Shown in pieces: positions 45,896 to 57,759 of a DNA stretch of 64,000 nt (its first letter is position 1; each line of letters starts with the position of its first letter). Position numbers and translations under genes: made by a program. This DNA is from Excoecaria cochinchinensis. Lineage: Eukaryota; Streptophyta; Magnoliopsida; Malpighiales; Euphorbiaceae. The stretch is taken from NCBI GenBank assembly GCA_947683425.1, contig CANTUQ010000050.1, positions 11,214,501 to 11,278,500 on the forward strand, given 5' to 3'. The notes under the pieces are model-generated. The model saw nothing but the letters and a program-made list of their open reading frames with translations. It had not been told where the DNA came from and made no database searches.

Positions 45896-47361
45896 TTCCC
45901 TCCCTCCTCAAAAAGATTTGTCCTCAAATCTGCATCCACATCAAAAGGAGAAAGGTCAGAAACATTAAATGTAGCAGAAACACCATACTCACCTGGCAAG
46001 TCTATTTTATAGGCATTATCGTTGATGCGCTCCAAAACTTGAAAAGGACCATCACCGCGTGCATCCAGCTTTCCTTTCCTTTGGTTTGGAAATCTTTCCT
46101 TCCGAAAATGCACCCAAACCCAATCTCCAGGGGTGAACACCACGTGTTTCCTTCCCTTATTCGCCTTATCAGCATATTGCCTGTTTTTCTTTTCAATGTT
46201 TGCCCGTGCTTTCTCATGTAAGGATTTGACCAATTCTGCCTTCCTATTACCATCCAAACTTGAAAGCTCATGTAAAGGTAAAGGACAAAGATCAAGCACA
46301 GTTAGTGGGTTAAAACCATAAACAAGCTCAAATGGTGAAAAACCAGTGGAAGAATGAATACTTCGATTATAAGCAAATTCAATAAAAGGCAAACAATCTT
46401 CCCAAGTTTTAAGATTCTTACCCACAATAGCACGTAATAAAGTCCCTAAAGTCCTATTCACAACCTCTGTTTGTCCATCAGTTTGAGGATGACAAGTAGT
46501 AGAAAACAATAACTTTGTTCCTAACTTACCCCATAAAACACGCCAAAAATGTGAAAGGAACTTTGTATCCCTATCTGAAACTATGGTGTGTGGAATACCA
46601 TGCAAACGGACAACTTCCTTAAAGAATAAATCAGCAACATGCACAGCATCATCACATTTATGACAAGCAATAAAATGAGCCATTTTACTAAACCTATCTA
46701 CCACAACAAAGATACTATCCCTACCACGTTTTGTCCTGGGCAAACCAAGCACAAAATCCATGGAAATGTCAGTCCAAGGAGAACTAGGTACGGGTAAAGG
46801 CATATACAATCCATGAGGCATAGATTTAGACTTAACTTGTTTACATGCAACACATGCATTACACACCTTTTCCACATCTTTTCGCATGCGTGGCCAAAAG
46901 AAATGCTCATTCAACATGTCATAGGTCTTATGTACCCCAAAATGTCCCATCAATCCCCCACAATGAGACTCTAATACAAGCAAGTCACGCATAGAACACT
47001 TAGGTAAACAAAGCTTGCTGCCCTTAAATAAAAATCCATCATGTCTATAGAATTTATCAAAGGCTTTATGTTCACATGCATGATACACATTACCAAAATC
47101 AGAATCATCAACATACAATTCCTTAACATGCTCAAATCCTAACAACTTAGAACTAAGTGTAGAAATCAAGGCATATCTTCTGGATAATGCATCAGCAACA
47201 ATATTGTCCTTTCCATGCTTGTATTGAATAACATAGGGAAATGTTTCAATAAATTCAACCCATTTAGCATGCCTTTTATTTAGCTTACTCCTTGTGTTTG
47301 AGGGACTCGTGATCCGTGTGAATAACAAACTCCTTGGGTAGGAGGTAATGTTGCCACACAT
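45727..47361 (-). pseudogene. Integrase part of Ty3/gypsy pol, reading into the 3' LTR
   Basis: The homologous reading starts about 47305 ([20 protein letters not shown]), out of frame with the preceding RNase H. Domains in order: end of RNase H/connection, integrase zinc finger (H..H..C-x2-C around [10 protein letters not shown] and CNACVACKQ), catalytic core with Asp in SMDFVLGLP, Asp in VSDRDTKF and Glu in [10 protein letters not shown], then the [20 protein letters not shown] domain and a basic tail ending at 45727. The catalytic triad is present. The last 56 codons lie in the 3' LTR. Because it has lost frame with the upstream ORF, translation would need frameshifting; a small deletion at the join is the simpler view. 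Confidence 0.9.
45896..45909 (-). other. Polypurine tract inside the pol ORF
   Basis: On the minus strand GAGGAGGGAGGGAA directly precedes the 3' LTR and is also codons for Glu-Glu-Gly-Gly-Asn in the integrase tail. Confidence 0.8.
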
Positions 47362-50300
47362 CCAAGGCTCTCACCAAGGCATAAAGCTCCTTGTCATAGG
47401 TTGAATAATTGAGCTGGGCTCCATGAAGCTTCTCACTAAAGTATGCTACTGGTTTTTTCTCTTGCATTAGAACAGCCCCAATAGCTACACCAGAAGCATC
47501 ACACTCAATTTCAAAAGTCTTATCAAAATTAGGCAAAGATAAAATAGGAGCAGAACACAACTTCCCTTTCAATTTTTCGAAAGCTTTTTGTTGTGCTTCT
47601 CCCCACTTAAACCCAACGTCCTTCTTTATGATTTCTGTAAGTGGTGCAGCAACAGAAGAGAAATCCTGCACAAAACGCCTATAAAAACTTGCTAAGCCGT
47701 GAAAGCTCCTCACATCCGAAATGGACTTAGGCGTGGGCCAATCTCTAATTGCCTGAACTTTCTCTTCATCTACTTCAATACCCTGTGCACTCACCACAAA
47801 ACCAAGAAAAACAAGTCTATCTATACAAAATGTGCACTTCTTAAGTTTAGCATACAACTTTTCATACCTCAAAGTTTGCAAAACTAACTTAACATGCTCA
47901 ATATGTTCCTCAAAAGACTTGCTGTAAATGAGTATATCATCAAAATAAACAACAACAAACTTTCCTAAATATGCACGCAATACATGGTTCATAAGTCTCA
48001 TAAATGTGCTAGAGGCGTTAGATAGCCCAAAAGGCATGACTAACCACTCATACAAACCATATTTAGTTTTGAAAGCTGTTTTCCATTCATCACCAGGTTT
48101 CATTCTTATTTGATGATATCCACTCATTAAATCAATCTTAGTAAAATACACAGCACCACACAATTCATCTAACATATCATCAAGCCTAGGGATAGGATGT
48201 CTATACTTTACAGTGATTTTGTTGACTGCACGACAATCAACACACATCCTCCAAGTTCCATCCTTCTTAGGCACCAATAAAACGGGTACTGCGCAAGGAC
48301 TCATACTCTCCCTAACCAAACCCTTCTCCATGAGTTCTTCCACTTGCCTTTGCATTTCCTTAGTTTCCTTAGGATTGCTTCTATAGGCTGGTCGGTTAGG
48401 AATGGTTGATCCAGGTATGAAATCAATCTGATGTTCTATCCCTCTCAAAGGTGGTAATCCATCTGGTAGCTCATCAGAAAAGACATCTGAATATTCCTGC
48501 AACAAAGACACAAAACTAGAAGGCAAAGATTCATGGTCAATGTCAGTGTCAGAAAACAAAATCTCTTTGTAGGTTACAAGGATCAATGGCTGCCCTATTG
48601 CTAAAGCACTCTTAACCTCTCTTACCCTTACATAAAAATTCTGTTTTTGCCTCCCACCTTTCTTGTTTTCACTCACCAATGGGCCATTTATTTGTTTTAT
48701 TTCTTTTCTGGCCTCTTTTTCCCCTTTTCTTTCTTTTTCTCTCTTAATTTCACTCCCCTCTTCTCTCTTGGCCAAAGCCTCTCTCTCCCTCTCAACTAAT
48801 TTCTTTTGATCTTCAAACACTTCTTGAGGTGATAATGGAGCTAATGTAACCTTTGTACCTTCATAAGAAAAAGAATAACGGTTAGTGTACCCATTATGCA
48901 AAACATGTCTATCAAATTGCCAAGGCCTTCCCAAAAGTAAATGGCCTGCCTGCATAGGTACCACATCACAAACCACCTCATCCTTATACCTCCCAATAGA
49001 AAATGGCACTCTTACTCGCCTTGTTACCTTGACCTCTCCACTGTCATTCAGCCATTGTAATTTATAAGGTCTAGGATGTTTTTCACATACCAAATTCAGC
49101 TTATCAACCATACTCACACTAGCTATATTGGTGCAACTACCTCCATCAACAATAAGTGTGCACACCCTTCCACTAATTAAACACTTAGTGTGAAATATGT
49201 TTTCTCTTTGTTCTAGGCTCTCTTCCTTAACATTCAAATTCAAAGCTCGCCTAGCCACTAAAGATTTTCCACTTTCAGCAACCAATAACTCTCCATCACT
49301 ATCACAATCACTACAATCTTCCAAAGGTGGCATCTCATCTTCACTATGGTTTGATTCAGAAACAATTTCCCCATCATCCCTAGCTATAATGACCCTTTTA
49401 TTAGGACAATCACGTGCCATATGCCCCTTCCCCAAGCATTTAAAGCATTTAATCTCTCTACTAGGAGTTGGAGTATTAGGGTTACCTTTTACAACCTTAG
49501 ATGGTGATTGGACAGCCCTTGCATCTTTGGAACCCGAATCTGCCCCATAAGGTTTGGATCCCCTAAAGTCTCTTCTATCCTCCCCCTTGGTCCATCTGGA
49601 TCCTAAACTTTCCCTTGAGTTGTTGCTGGTTCGGTTGAAGCTCCTACTCTTCTTCTGTTTTTCAATCTTCATTGCCATATTCAACATTTCCTCCATGGAG
49701 TCATATCTATGAAGCTCAATGACATCAGCAATCTCCTTATTCAATCCACCTAAAAACCGAGCCATGGTTACTTCTTCATCTTCCTCAATGTTAGCTCTAA
49801 CCATGCACATTTCCATTTCTTTATGGTAGTCCTCTACTGATCTACCCCCTTGCACTAGCCTATGCAATCTCTGATGTAGCTCCCTAAAGTAGTGTGAAGG
49901 AACAAATCTTTTCCTCATGGCCTCCTTCATATCCTCCCAATTACCAATAGGACGTCTACCCACTTTCCTTCTGCTCAAGTTCAATTGATCCCACCAAAAT
50001 AATGCATAATCTGTGAACTCCACAGCTGCTATCTTCACTTTCTTCTCCTCAGAATACCTATTACAATCAAAGATCATTTCAACCTTCCTTTCCCATTCTA
50101 GGTACTCTTCAGCACTATTTCTACCCTTAAATGGAGGAATCTTAAGCTTAATGTTACCTAAATTCCCATCCAATCTACCACTAGTCTCTTCTTCATCTAA
50201 ATCTTCTAAGTCAGCCCTGACATTCTCATCAGTCCATCTTCCTCTCCTTGCTGTTCTCCTAGAATTATTAGATGCACTCACTTCAAATTTCTCCTCCATC

Positions 50301-50419
50301 CCGTCCATTCTAGCGTTTAGCTTCTTGAACTCATTAATGAAGGCCTTGTACATCACTTTCATATCGGGCATGGCTTCCTCCTCCTCATACATTGTTTCCT
50401 TTTCTTCTCTTCTTGACAT
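47285..50419 (-). CDS. Gag-protease-RT-RNase H polyprotein of the Ty3/gypsy element
   Basis: 1044 residues. An acidic/coiled N-terminus leads to the gag core ([34 protein letters not shown]), a zinc knuckle [14 protein letters not shown] near residue 330, and a protease with IVDGGS near 425 (Asp-Gly-Gly rather than the more usual Asp-Ser/Thr-Gly). The RT follows with [33 protein letters not shown] and [11 protein letters not shown] (catalytic YxDD as YFDD), then RNase H with [16 protein letters not shown] and HTDHESLK. It ends at a stop at 47285 just after the RNase H core, where related elements continue into integrase. The gag and RT frames show no other breaks. Confidence 0.93.
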   Translation of the reverse strand: MSRREEKETMYEEEEAMPDMKVMYKAFINEFKKLNARMDGMEEKFEVSASNNSRRTARRGRWTDENVRADLEDLDEEETSGRLDGNLGNIKLKIPPFKGRNSAEEYLEWERKVEMIFDCNRYSEEKKVKIAAVEFTDYALFWWDQLNLSRRKVGRRPIGNWEDMKEAMRKRFVPSHYFRELHQRLHRLVQGGRSVEDYHKEMEMCMVRANIEEDEEVTMARFLGGLNKEIADVIELHRYDSMEEMLNMAMKIEKQKKSRSFNRTSNNSRESLGSRWTKGEDRRDFRGSKPYGADSGSKDARAVQSPSKVVKGNPNTPTPSREIKCFKCLGKGHMARDCPNKRVIIARDDGEIVSESNHSEDEMPPLEDCSDCDSDGELLVAESGKSLVARRALNLNVKEESLEQRENIFHTKCLISGRVCTLIVDGGSCTNIASVSMVDKLNLVCEKHPRPYKLQWLNDSGEVKVTRRVRVPFSIGRYKDEVVCDVVPMQAGHLLLGRPWQFDRHVLHNGYTNRYSFSYEGTKVTLAPLSPQEVFEDQKKLVEREREALAKREEGSEIKREKERKGEKEARKEIKQINGPLVSENKKGGRQKQNFYVRVREVKSALAIGQPLILVTYKEILFSDTDIDHESLPSSFVSLLQEYSDVFSDELPDGLPPLRGIEHQIDFIPGSTIPNRPAYRSNPKETKEMQRQVEELMEKGLVRESMSPCAVPVLLVPKKDGTWRMCVDCRAVNKITVKYRHPIPRLDDMLDELCGAVYFTKIDLMSGYHQIRMKPGDEWKTAFKTKYGLYEWLVMPFGLSNASSTFMRLMNHVLRAYLGKFVVVYFDDILIYSKSFEEHIEHVKLVLQTLRYEKLYAKLKKCTFCIDRLVFLGFVVSAQGIEVDEEKVQAIRDWPTPKSISDVRSFHGLASFYRRFVQDFSSVAAPLTEIIKKDVGFKWGEAQQKAFEKLKGKLCSAPILSLPNFDKTFEIECDASGVAIGAVLMQEKKPVAYFSEKLHGAQLNYSTYDKELYALVRALDVWQHYLLPKEFVIHTDHESLKHKE

Positions 50420-51049
50420 GATTTGAATTCTGCAAAACAGATGTTAGACAATAACCTCACACACTCCCTCACGTGTTTGCACTCAAAGGATGTCACTCCT
50501 CTCGTGTTTCACTCAAACAAGGCTTTTACCCTCTTAATGTACTCACACGCTCTTGCCTTTTACCACTCTAATTGCAACTCTTAAATTGCACTTCAGAATT
50601 CAATACACAAACCAAGAATTTGAGTACGTTTTAGAAAGCAAGGAAATAAGCGACTAACAATAACAGAAAGCTCAATGCTAGAAAAGAAGACACTAAACAA
50701 AATGGAGGTGGTACACGGACAAGACTGGTATACCACTTGATTATATCAAAATTAGAGTATTAGAACAAGCAAAGATACTCTAACAGTGTAATGGAACAAA
50801 AGCAAGCTCAAACAAAGAACTACGCAACAAGAATATAAAAAAATGACAATTATGGACAAAATGTATGAATCTGACTCACTACAAAGTAAATCAAATATAG
50901 ATCCTAGTTATTCTACCCAACAAAGCAAGAAAATAACAAAAAAAATCCTAATTATACTAATTAAGATAGAATGCACTCAAGACAATTCAATTTAAAGCTA
51001 AAATGATGATTAGGCCGAATGGTGTATTAAGCTCTAATTAATGTGTCAA

Positions 51050-51262
51050 GTTGTGTGCAAAATGATGGCAAAATGGTGTAAAAATGATGGCAAAATGGTG
51101 CAAAATGGTAGGCAAATGATGGTAAAATGGTGCAAAAATGATAGGCAAATGATGGCAAAAAATGATACCAAAATGGTGCAAAAATGACAGCAAAAATGGT
51201 ACTAAAATGTTACAAAAAATGGATAGCAAATGATAGGAAAATGTTACCAAAAATGATAAGCA
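51050..51262. repeat. Irregular minisatellite in the Ty3 leader
   Basis: Roughly a dozen imperfect copies of AAAATGGTGCAAAAATGATGG-like units of about 15-22 bases, in the untranslated leader between the primer site and gag. Confidence 0.75.
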
Positions 51263-51328
51263 ACTGGTAGCACAAATGAATCCTTATCCGAAGTGGATAA
51301 TAATAATAATCAAAGGTGGTTTAAGATT

Positions 51329-51481
51329 AAGTTTTCCTATTCCCAAAACAGATAGGATTAAGTTTTTCTATTCCCAAAACAGATAGGATTAATTTTCCTA
51401 TTCCCAAAATAGATAGGATTAAGTTTTCCTATTCCCAAAACAGATAGGATTAATTTTCCTATTCCCAAAATAGATAGGATT
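51329..51481. repeat. Five tandem 30-31 bp repeats in the Ty3 leader
   Basis: Units centre on TCCTATTCCCAAAACAGATA. Two variants occur in the order A, A, B, A, B, where type B is one base shorter and has AAAATAGATA. A sixth partial copy follows. The alternating order suggests duplication of an A-B pair. Confidence 0.9.
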
Positions 51482-52239
51482 AATTTTTCCTATCTCTATT
51501 ATGAAAATGATTAATTGCTGGCCCTAATCCTCAAGCACTTAGGATTAAGTTTTCCCACCCCTTAAAGGATTTGGATCTTCCCTTATTACTATATAAACTC
51601 CCTTGACCGAATTGCTCCTCTACACTTTTCTCCACACGCAAGATTCTTCTTTATTTCTCTTCTTTCACGTTTTTTTTTTTTTTTTTTTATATGAAATAGA
51701 TAACAACAGTCTACAACTACCAAACTTCACAAGCCCAAAGTGATCAGAAATCAAATTCGGTTTTCTACCATTTATTTATTTTTTTTTTTCAAACGCAAAA
51801 CTTCAAGGTGGAAAATGGAGGCTTAAACGTCGTTTTTAAGGGCCGAAAATTGCAGTTACATAGGGCAAAGCCCAAGTAACGATTGTAGAGCTCCAAATTC
51901 CCTTTCCAGAATGATATTATAATAACAAATCGGACTCCTATATCAAAAGTTATGGCCTTTCGAAGTTTTCTGATTTTTTTTTTTCAAAACAGCAAACTAA
52001 TCTCTAATCTCCTCCTACAAGGATTCGGATTCAAGCTAAGGATGTTCAAGTTTTCGGTTCAAAGCTATTTCACGAATTCAAGGTAAAGGTAAGAAAAGAA
52101 AAAGGCTAATTTAAACACACAAAGAAACACAATTAACTAAGAAACTTAATGCAACCTAATTCGGCATAAACAAAAAGAATTCAAGGAAAAGAAAACGCAA
52201 ACCTAACACTAAGATAAATAGGAATTTACCTTAATTTTG

Positions 52240-52251
52240 GCTCTGATACCA
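52240..52251 (-). other. Primer binding site complementary to initiator tRNA-Met
   Basis: TGGTATCAGAGC on the minus strand, two bases inside the 5' LTR edge, complements the 3' end of plant initiator tRNA-Met, the usual primer for many Ty3 and Ty1 elements. Confidence 0.92.
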
Positions 52252-52253
52252 AA

Positions 52254-53100
52254 TGATGCGGAACCCAATAGCTAACGAGCTACAAACCCACACATACGAT
52301 TTGAATAGCAAACCAAAATCAGACAAACGCCCTCCCTATTGAACCCCCAATCAACCTGTGACTGAAAACGCAAATAATCGGGAAACAAAGAACTGAAAAA
52401 CGCCACAATCAAACGATTGATAAGTTAATCAAATTCTTCATGTAATAGAAAAGAAAGCAATTCACTCTCTTAATCTAAGCAAATAAATTCGGCTATGCCA
52501 AGAATATCATTCAAAATCTGCCCTTTACAGTCTATAATAGCCTATTTATATGGTGGCTAACCCTAGCTAGCAAAATAACATAAAGAAAACCCTAATGAGG
52601 CCTTAAACTAAGCTAGGCCGAATTGTCCATGGGCTTTACAAGATAAATTAAGCCCAAACTAAAGAATTAAACACACTTAAAATAAGCCCAAAAGAAAGAC
52701 TAATTAAAAACCCAAAATAACTAAACTAAACCCAAACTAAAAGCCCAATTCGTTTAGCCCATTAAGTCATTAAATAAATGAGTCATGTGACTTTTAAATG
52801 AAGCACATGACTTGTACAAATAAAGCCCAAAGTAGTATAAACCCAAAAATGACTTAAATTGGCCCAAAAATGGCTTAAGTTGGCCCAATTTCACTAGAAG
52901 CTTCCAAAAGGCTAAGTACTTTGTGAAAACCTCCTTCAAGCTCTTTTTGACACTTCTCAAAGACATCTTCATTCAGCTCTTGAGTAACAAAGCCTTGTAC
53001 ATAAGTTGTCATAGCCATTTTCAGCTTCTTAGCTCGCCCCCTTGTAATTAGTCCACTTGGAATCTTCAAAGAATCCTGAGTATCTGGCTGATCCGTATCA
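52254..53100 (-). repeat. 5' LTR of the Ty3/gypsy element
   Basis: 847 bp matching the 3' LTR at all but about eight positions. It contains TATA-like ATATAAATAGG at 52541-52551 (minus) and, as a by-product of LTR structure, a copy of the integrase C-terminal coding sequence (52875-53069). Confidence 0.93.
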
Positions 53101-53120
53101 ATTTTACTTGCTCAGCATTT

Positions 53121-54560
53121 TCACAGGAATAATTCAAATGAATTATGGAACAAGGAGAAGGAATTAGAAGAAGAAAAAGAAAAGGAAGAAGTGAAACGGG
53201 CTGTACTGTCTAATATGTATTCATAAAATAGTTGATGGAAAATGGATCCAACATCATTAGTCCTTCTAGAATCAATAGCAATAGCACCAAAATACACTCT
53301 AAAGGCACAACAAATCACAAGTGGATTTAGTTGGTTTAGTCATAGAAGAAATTCTAACCACCTTGTCTAACCCCAATCTCATCCATTAACAGCCCAACCA
53401 GTTTCCACATGTAAGCTTTTTTTTATTTAAATATATATATATATATATATATAGTTCTTACCTTCTTATTCTCTCTTAGTTAAATTTGCTCTATATCAAA
53501 GGATGTTTCCCTTTTCTCTTTTTCTTCTTATTTCTGTTAAAGATTACTCTATATAAAGTCAAATCAAATAAAATTCTAAGAATATATAGCAATCTGATTT
53601 GGAACATTTTGCTTGATCAGCATTTTTTTTATATAAAAAAAGGAATATGGAAGAGTCATATAAGAATAATTCAAAGGAATTATGGAACAATGAAGAGGAA
53701 TTAAAAGGGAATAAGAAGTGAAGCAAATCTATTGTCTAAGATTTATTCATAAAATAGTTGATATAAAATGGATCTAGCATCATCGATCAGTCTTTCCAGA
53801 ATCAATAGCAATGCACTAAATAATGCTTTGAAAGCCACACAAATACCTGTTGGAGTAGTTGATTTAGTCTTAGAAGCAATTCTAACCAACTTGCCTAACC
53901 CTAAACGCATCCCATCAACTCTCTAAATGTACTCGCAAAATAGTTGATGCAAAATGAATCCATCATTAGTCTTTCCAGAATAAATAGCAACAGCACTAAT
54001 ATAATGCTCTGAAAGCACCACAAATCACTGTTGGGGTAGACAAATCAACTTGTCTAACCCCAATCGTATCCCATCAACGATACAACAAGTTTCCATACCA
54101 AAAGCCTCTTTTTTCAACAAGAAGAAAGGGAAGAGGAGGAGAAGAAGAAATAAAGCGGTTCTACAGTCTAAGATGTATGCGTAAAATAGTTGATGTTAAA
54201 TGGATCTAGCATCATTAGTCTTTCCAAAATAAATAGCAATGGCATCTAATAATGCTCTAAAATCACCACAAATGATTGATGGAGTAGTTGATTCAATCTT
54301 AGAAGCAATTCTGACAGCTTGTCTAACCCCAATCGCATCCCATACATAAACAGTGCAACAAGTTTCTATATTTGATAACTCAGCAAATAGTTGAGCTCTT
54401 TCAGGACATACTAATGTCTTGGTCTAGTGAAAGCATACCCACAATAATGCTTTTTTGGTGTCCTTCGATAAGGAAAGACGGGTCATTACTTGGGGCAAAG
54501 ACGACAAATATTCTGACAATTATAGTTGCAGAATATAAGAGAAGCCATTGAATTTTATAT
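53121..54560 (-). pseudogene. Tandem array of four decayed copies of an unknown gene/exon
   Basis: Four units of roughly 150-550 bases (about 53130-53410, 53665-53930, 53935-54105, 54120-54375) share a minus-strand reading close to VDGMRLGLDKVVRIASKTKS, then TVICGAFRALFSAIAIDSGK and a LYQLFYEY-like end. Frameshifts and stops differ between copies. Upstream of the last copy (54420-54555) are a possible start (MASLIFCNYNCQNICRLCPK) and a further segment (KTLVCPERAQLFAELSNIET) joining into the repeated block. It looks like a gene whose second exon was duplicated in tandem and then decayed. I do not recognise the family. A fifth copy lies beyond the retrotransposon at 44690-44935. Confidence 0.6.
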
Positions 54561-54623
54561 TCTTAACAGCCAAACATAATTGAAAGTGAAAGAAAAAATT
54601 AAAACTTGCTTGATTTGTTTTTG

Positions 54624-55058
54624 GGGTTAATTTCACCAATGGTCACTCAACTTATCACTTATCGCGCAAAAGTAACCGACTTTTTTTTTTTATTTAAATG
54701 TCACTGGACTTTTAACATTATTGCACAAAAGTCATGTTGACCGGAATCTGGCGACGACTATTGCCGGATTGATAAGTTCAACAAATGCTACATTTAAATT
54801 AATTTCACTCACGGTCACTAGACTTATCATTTATCTCGCAAAAGTAATTAACTTTTTTTTTTCAACTTAAATGTTACTGAACTTTTAACATTTTTGCAAA
54901 AAAGTCATCAATCCGGCAAGGGTCGTCGCCGGATTCCGGTCAACATGACTTTTGTGCAATAATGTTAAAAGTTCAGTGACATTTAAGTAAGAAAAAAAAA
55001 GTCGGTTACTTTTGCGCGATAAGTGATAAGTTGAGTGACCATGAGTGAAATTGACCCC
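54624..55058. mobile_element. Foldback Mutator-like MITE, copy 1
   Basis: About 435 bp, with arms GGGTTAATTTCACCAATGGT (left) and the inverse of GGGGTCAATTTCACTCATGG (right) that continue to pair for over 150 bases. Flanked by a 9-bp duplication TTGTTTTTG (54615-54623 and 55059-55067). Long inverted arms and 9-10 bp duplications fit Mutator-like MITEs. No coding capacity. Confidence 0.88.
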
Positions 55059-55248
55059 TTGTTTTTGTATGGTTTTAAGAGCAGAATTGAATGGTGATTT
55101 TTAAAGGTTTGATGGTCTGGCATGAAGAGAGTCTGTAAAAAGTTGAATCAAATGTACACAAACCAACAAATTTAGGTATTATAATTAGAATACAAGACAG
55201 AAGAATTGTTGCGACGAGTTAAACAAAGGGAATATAAAATTATTACTC

Positions 55249-55279
<31 letters not shown>

Positions 55280-55689
55280 AGAATATAGGAATAGCCTCCT
55301 TTTTCCTATTTATTTTTCACATCAATCTACTTGCAGGATTAAGGGTATCATAAGGGAGCATTATTTCTTTAGTTTTAACGAAAAAATTAATATAATTCTT
55401 AAATTGAAAGGACATTTAAAGTTTGTGATTAATATTGAAAGATTTTTCTATTGGACATGAAATTGAAAACTACCTTATAGTCTCACTATGATTTTGTAAT
55501 TAACCCTAAATAATTTATTTAACTGTTAATTTTTTAAATTTGTAGCTAAATCATGAAGCTTTTGCCACAGTATTATATTCATAGAAAATAAATTAAATTT
55601 TTAGTTATGGATTTATCATGCGTAAATACAATAAAATATTGCTCCATTTGCCAATGTAATGTAACCAAACAACCAATTATTAGCTACGA

Positions 55690-56275
55690 ATAAGGCTGAA
55701 AAAAAATATCAAAAAACCATTAAATCAATTTAAAAAATTGAGTTGAAATCGACTTTAGCAGTTAACCAGTCTAATTGAATGTAATTAAGGACTTCAGTTT
55801 TTAAAATTATGGTTAATAGATTTGAATTTGTACTTAAGTGTCTGGTTAACTAATTTATATATAATTTTACACACACACATACACACACACACATATATAT
55901 ATATATAGACATAAGCGTAATTTTTACATGCATTCATATTCTTCCCTAATATCAGAATGTGGATGACTGATAAATTAATATTTATGTAATTTTATTTTAG
56001 TTTATTTTTATTAAATTTGAATAACTTGTATTTTATATTTAAAATTTGTAGAATTTATATTTTAATTTGATAGATGGATCGAAATTTTTTGTATGAAGTT
56101 TATGTTTAATTTTTTTTAACGATTAATTGATGGTTAATGGTTAACGAACTGTATTTAGCGGTTAATCGGTTGTTAATTATGGACAGAACTTAAACTTTAA
56201 TTTTAAAAAATTTAATTTTAAAAAATTGACTTTAGTGTACTGAATTTTTTTTATAAAAAAAGCTATTGGTCAAGC
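55690..56275. repeat. Dispersed GGTTAA-rich repeat
   Basis: Non-coding A/T-rich segment with GGTTAATGGTTAACG words, resembling 28340-29040 in opposite orientation. Contains (CA)n and (TA)n at about 55870-55908. Ends not resolved. Confidence 0.4.
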
Positions 56276-56699
56276 AGTCAACGTCCGCTCTAGCTACAAA
56301 TATATTGTTTTTATGGCAAAATATTTTGACCTTTTAGTATCAATAAAATTAAATACGCAAAAATCTATTGATCCTTAACTACAAAATCATCAATTTTGGT
56401 AGCTAACTTTTAGCTAAGCCATTTCTTATATATATATATATATATTTATTTATTTATTTATTTTTAACCATTCTATGGCATTTAATATTTATTCCTATAA
56501 CACATTTAATTGTTGCAAAGATATTTAGTGACGGGAATTAACGTTATTAGCTACGACAAATTCCATAGTTGCAGATAGAGAAAAGTCTTGTTTAGACTCT
56601 ATCTAAATAAAATTTATGAACCAACCCAATGATAAAATGACACTTATGCAAAATTGATTGAAAAAGATGTGAAATGGTAATTATCATGTATCAATATAC

Positions 56700-57133
56700 G
56701 GGTCAATTTCACTCATGGTCACTCAACTTATCACTTATCGTGCAAAAGTAACCGACTTTTTTTTTCTTACTTAAATGTCACTGAACTTTTAACATTATTG
56801 CACAAAAGTCATGTTGACTGGAATCCGGCGACGATTCTTGCCGGATTGATGACTTTTTTGCGAAAATGTTAAAAGTTCAGTAACATTTAAGTTGAAAAAA
56901 AAAGTTAATTACTTTTGCGATATAAATGATAAGTCTAGTGACCGTGAGTGAAATTAATTTAAATGTAGTATTTGTTGAACTTATCAATCCGGCAAGAGTC
57001 GTCGCCGGATTCCGGTTAACATGACTTTTGTGCAATAAATTTAAAAGTTCAGTGACATTTAAGTAAGAAAAAAAAAGTCGGTTACTTTTGCGCGATAAGT
57101 GATAAGTTGAGTGATCATGGGTGAAATCAACCC
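56700..57133. mobile_element. Foldback Mutator-like MITE, copy 2 (inverted relative to copy 1)
   Basis: 434 bp with ends GGGTCAATTTCACTCATGGT and the inverse of GGGTTGATTTCACCCATGAT. Flanked by perfect 10-bp duplications ATCAATATAC (56690-56699 and 57134-57143). Its interior matches the reverse complement of the element at 54624-55058. Confidence 0.9.
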
Positions 57134-57759
57134 ATCAATATACTATTAGTGTGGTTCATATATTTTCCTAAATCGGATCTAAGCAAGAATTTTCATGCAG
57201 ATATATTTTGTTGTAGTGTGGGGAAATTATAAGTTATATGAATAAAAAAGTCTGCTGCACAGTTAGTCTCCCTAGAGATAATATCCATGCTACTTTAGTC
57301 TGGGCAACAGCTCTCACTCATTTGTTATTCTCATAATAGAAATTATACATTAGCGAGAGTAACCATGCACGTTAAATTGGCGAGGACATAATCTCACGCT
57401 AATTTAGAAAGGGCCGCGTCTCTCGCTAACTTGGTGTGAACCTTTCTCTTGCAAACGTTCACCTAATTGTAGTTATGATATGAATGACTATTAGCTAGAG
57501 CATGATCCCCCGCCAAACTAATAAGGCATCTTCTCGCTAAATTTGCATAGACAAATTTTCTTGGCTATAAATATTCTCTCTTAATGGGCCAAATGGATTC
57601 AACCCTAATTAGGTCAAAATTTGGCTTTAAACTTAATTAATTAAGCCTAATTTTTTTTTTTTCTTATTTTTTGTGTGTGTCAATTCTCATATAAATAGAT
57701 CCATAAATATCAAAAAATACTTTTTAGAATATACAAAAAATTTTGGGTCAAATTAAATA

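Larger units (their letters stand above)
45049..53100 (-). mobile_element. Full-length 8.05 kb Ty3/gypsy LTR retrotransposon
   Basis: LTRs of exactly 847 bp (45049-45895 and 52254-53100) bound the element, with identical ATTTT duplications at 45044-45048 and 53101-53105. In transcription order (minus strand) it has the 5' LTR, an initiator-Met primer site, a 1.8 kb leader with tandem repeats, gag-protease-RT-RNase H, integrase, a polypurine tract and the 3' LTR. I count about eight differences between LTRs, so insertion is recent. One frameshift/stop separates RNase H from integrase; otherwise it is nearly intact. The gag and integrase C-terminal style is chromovirus-like, possibly the CRM/Reina group; I cannot settle the lineage by eye. 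Confidence 0.95.

Noticed and set aside
47699..47887. Plus-strand ORFs opposite the Ty3 pol genes (also 49197-49550 and 50013-50426)
   Set aside because: Antisense shadows of the polyprotein coding sequence.
52754..53069. Short ORFs in the 5' LTR repeating the integrase C-terminus
   Set aside because: Not separate genes: they are the LTR copy of the pol end, a consequence of the ORF overlapping the 3' LTR.
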